Source: an uncultured Faecalibacterium sp. (lineage in GTDB: Bacteria > Bacillota > Clostridia > Oscillospirales > Ruminococcaceae). Taken from it: a stretch of DNA of 13,081 nt. This document shows positions 13,031 through 13,081 of the stretch, piece by piece. The notes under the pieces were generated by a model. That model was not told the DNA's origin. It did no database searches and saw only the letters and a program-made list of their open reading frames with translations. The stretch lies in NCBI GenBank assembly GCA_945982465.1, contig CAMFSB010000017.1, forward strand, positions 1 to 13,081, given 5' to 3'. Numbering within the stretch: position 1 is the stretch's first letter; every line of letters begins with the position of its first letter. A program made the translations under genes and the position numbers.

Positions 13031-13081
13031 ATAAAGGAGGAAAGGAGGATAAAGCTGTTTTGCCCGGCGGCATACAGCTCC
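13031..13081 (+). other. Leader with doubled Shine-Dalgarno, probable front of a gene beyond the window
   Basis: After an AT-rich stretch (13001-13030), AAAGGAGG occurs twice in tandem (13033-13040 and 13041-13048). A TTG at 13060 would be 11 bases after the second copy and stays open for the seven codons that remain. The gene, if any, cannot be identified from so few bases. The rest of 12933-13030 holds no supported gene. Confidence 0.35.

Overview
The window is chromosomal DNA from a high-GC Gram-positive bacterium. By eye the GC content is clearly above 60%, with strong third-position GC bias, AGGAGG-type ribosome binding sites and sigma-A-like promoters. The gene content (a YdbC/PC4 protein, a DivIVA-like coiled coil next to ftsZ, an Rrf2-nifS-nifU cluster, a dipeptide epimerase) fits the Clostridia, most likely the Oscillospiraceae/Ruminococcaceae (Faecalibacterium, Gemmiger or Subdoligranulum type). 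That placement is inference from gene content, not a search result. Nearly all of the window is ordinary core-genome DNA. I see no insertion sequence, prophage, tRNA, rRNA or CRISPR array.

Layout. (1) 1-2200: two PfkB-family sugar kinases read away from each other from back-to-back promoters. One is a KdgK-type kinase (minus strand, cut by the left edge) and the other a FruK-type kinase (plus strand). (2) 2204-3301: an enolase-superfamily dipeptide epimerase on the minus strand, sharing a bidirectional terminator with fruK. (3) 3471-8628: a plus-strand cell-wall and division block, ftsW, murA, ftsZ and a DivIVA-like coiled-coil protein, closed by a 23-bp hairpin. (4) 8726-10620: a minus-strand run. 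An HD-domain protein is translationally coupled to a YdbC/PC4 nucleic-acid-binding protein. Upstream of that pair lie an unrecognised 128-residue protein and an Rrf2-family regulator with three cysteines. (5) 10773-12862: on the plus strand, a single-domain rhodanese, a NifS-type cysteine desulfurase and a NifU/IscU-type scaffold. (6) 12933-13081: an AT-rich leader with a doubled Shine-Dalgarno sequence, apparently the front of a gene that continues beyond the window.

How the parts work together. The ftsW-murA-ftsZ-divIVA-like block looks like a shortened division and cell-wall cluster: septal glycan polymerase, first committed step of peptidoglycan precursor synthesis, Z-ring, and a candidate coiled-coil organiser. 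The epimerase may recycle peptidoglycan-derived dipeptides. The Rrf2-rhodanese-nifS-nifU group is an iron-sulfur assembly locus. A perfect 14-bp palindrome between the -35 and -10 elements of the nifS promoter is the best candidate operator for the Rrf2 protein.

The most rewarding places to look again are that operator, the DivIVA-like protein beside ftsZ, the 128-residue orphan protein whose ribosome binding site lies partly in a hairpin, and the coupled PC4/HD pair. I found no strong evidence of a wholly new system.
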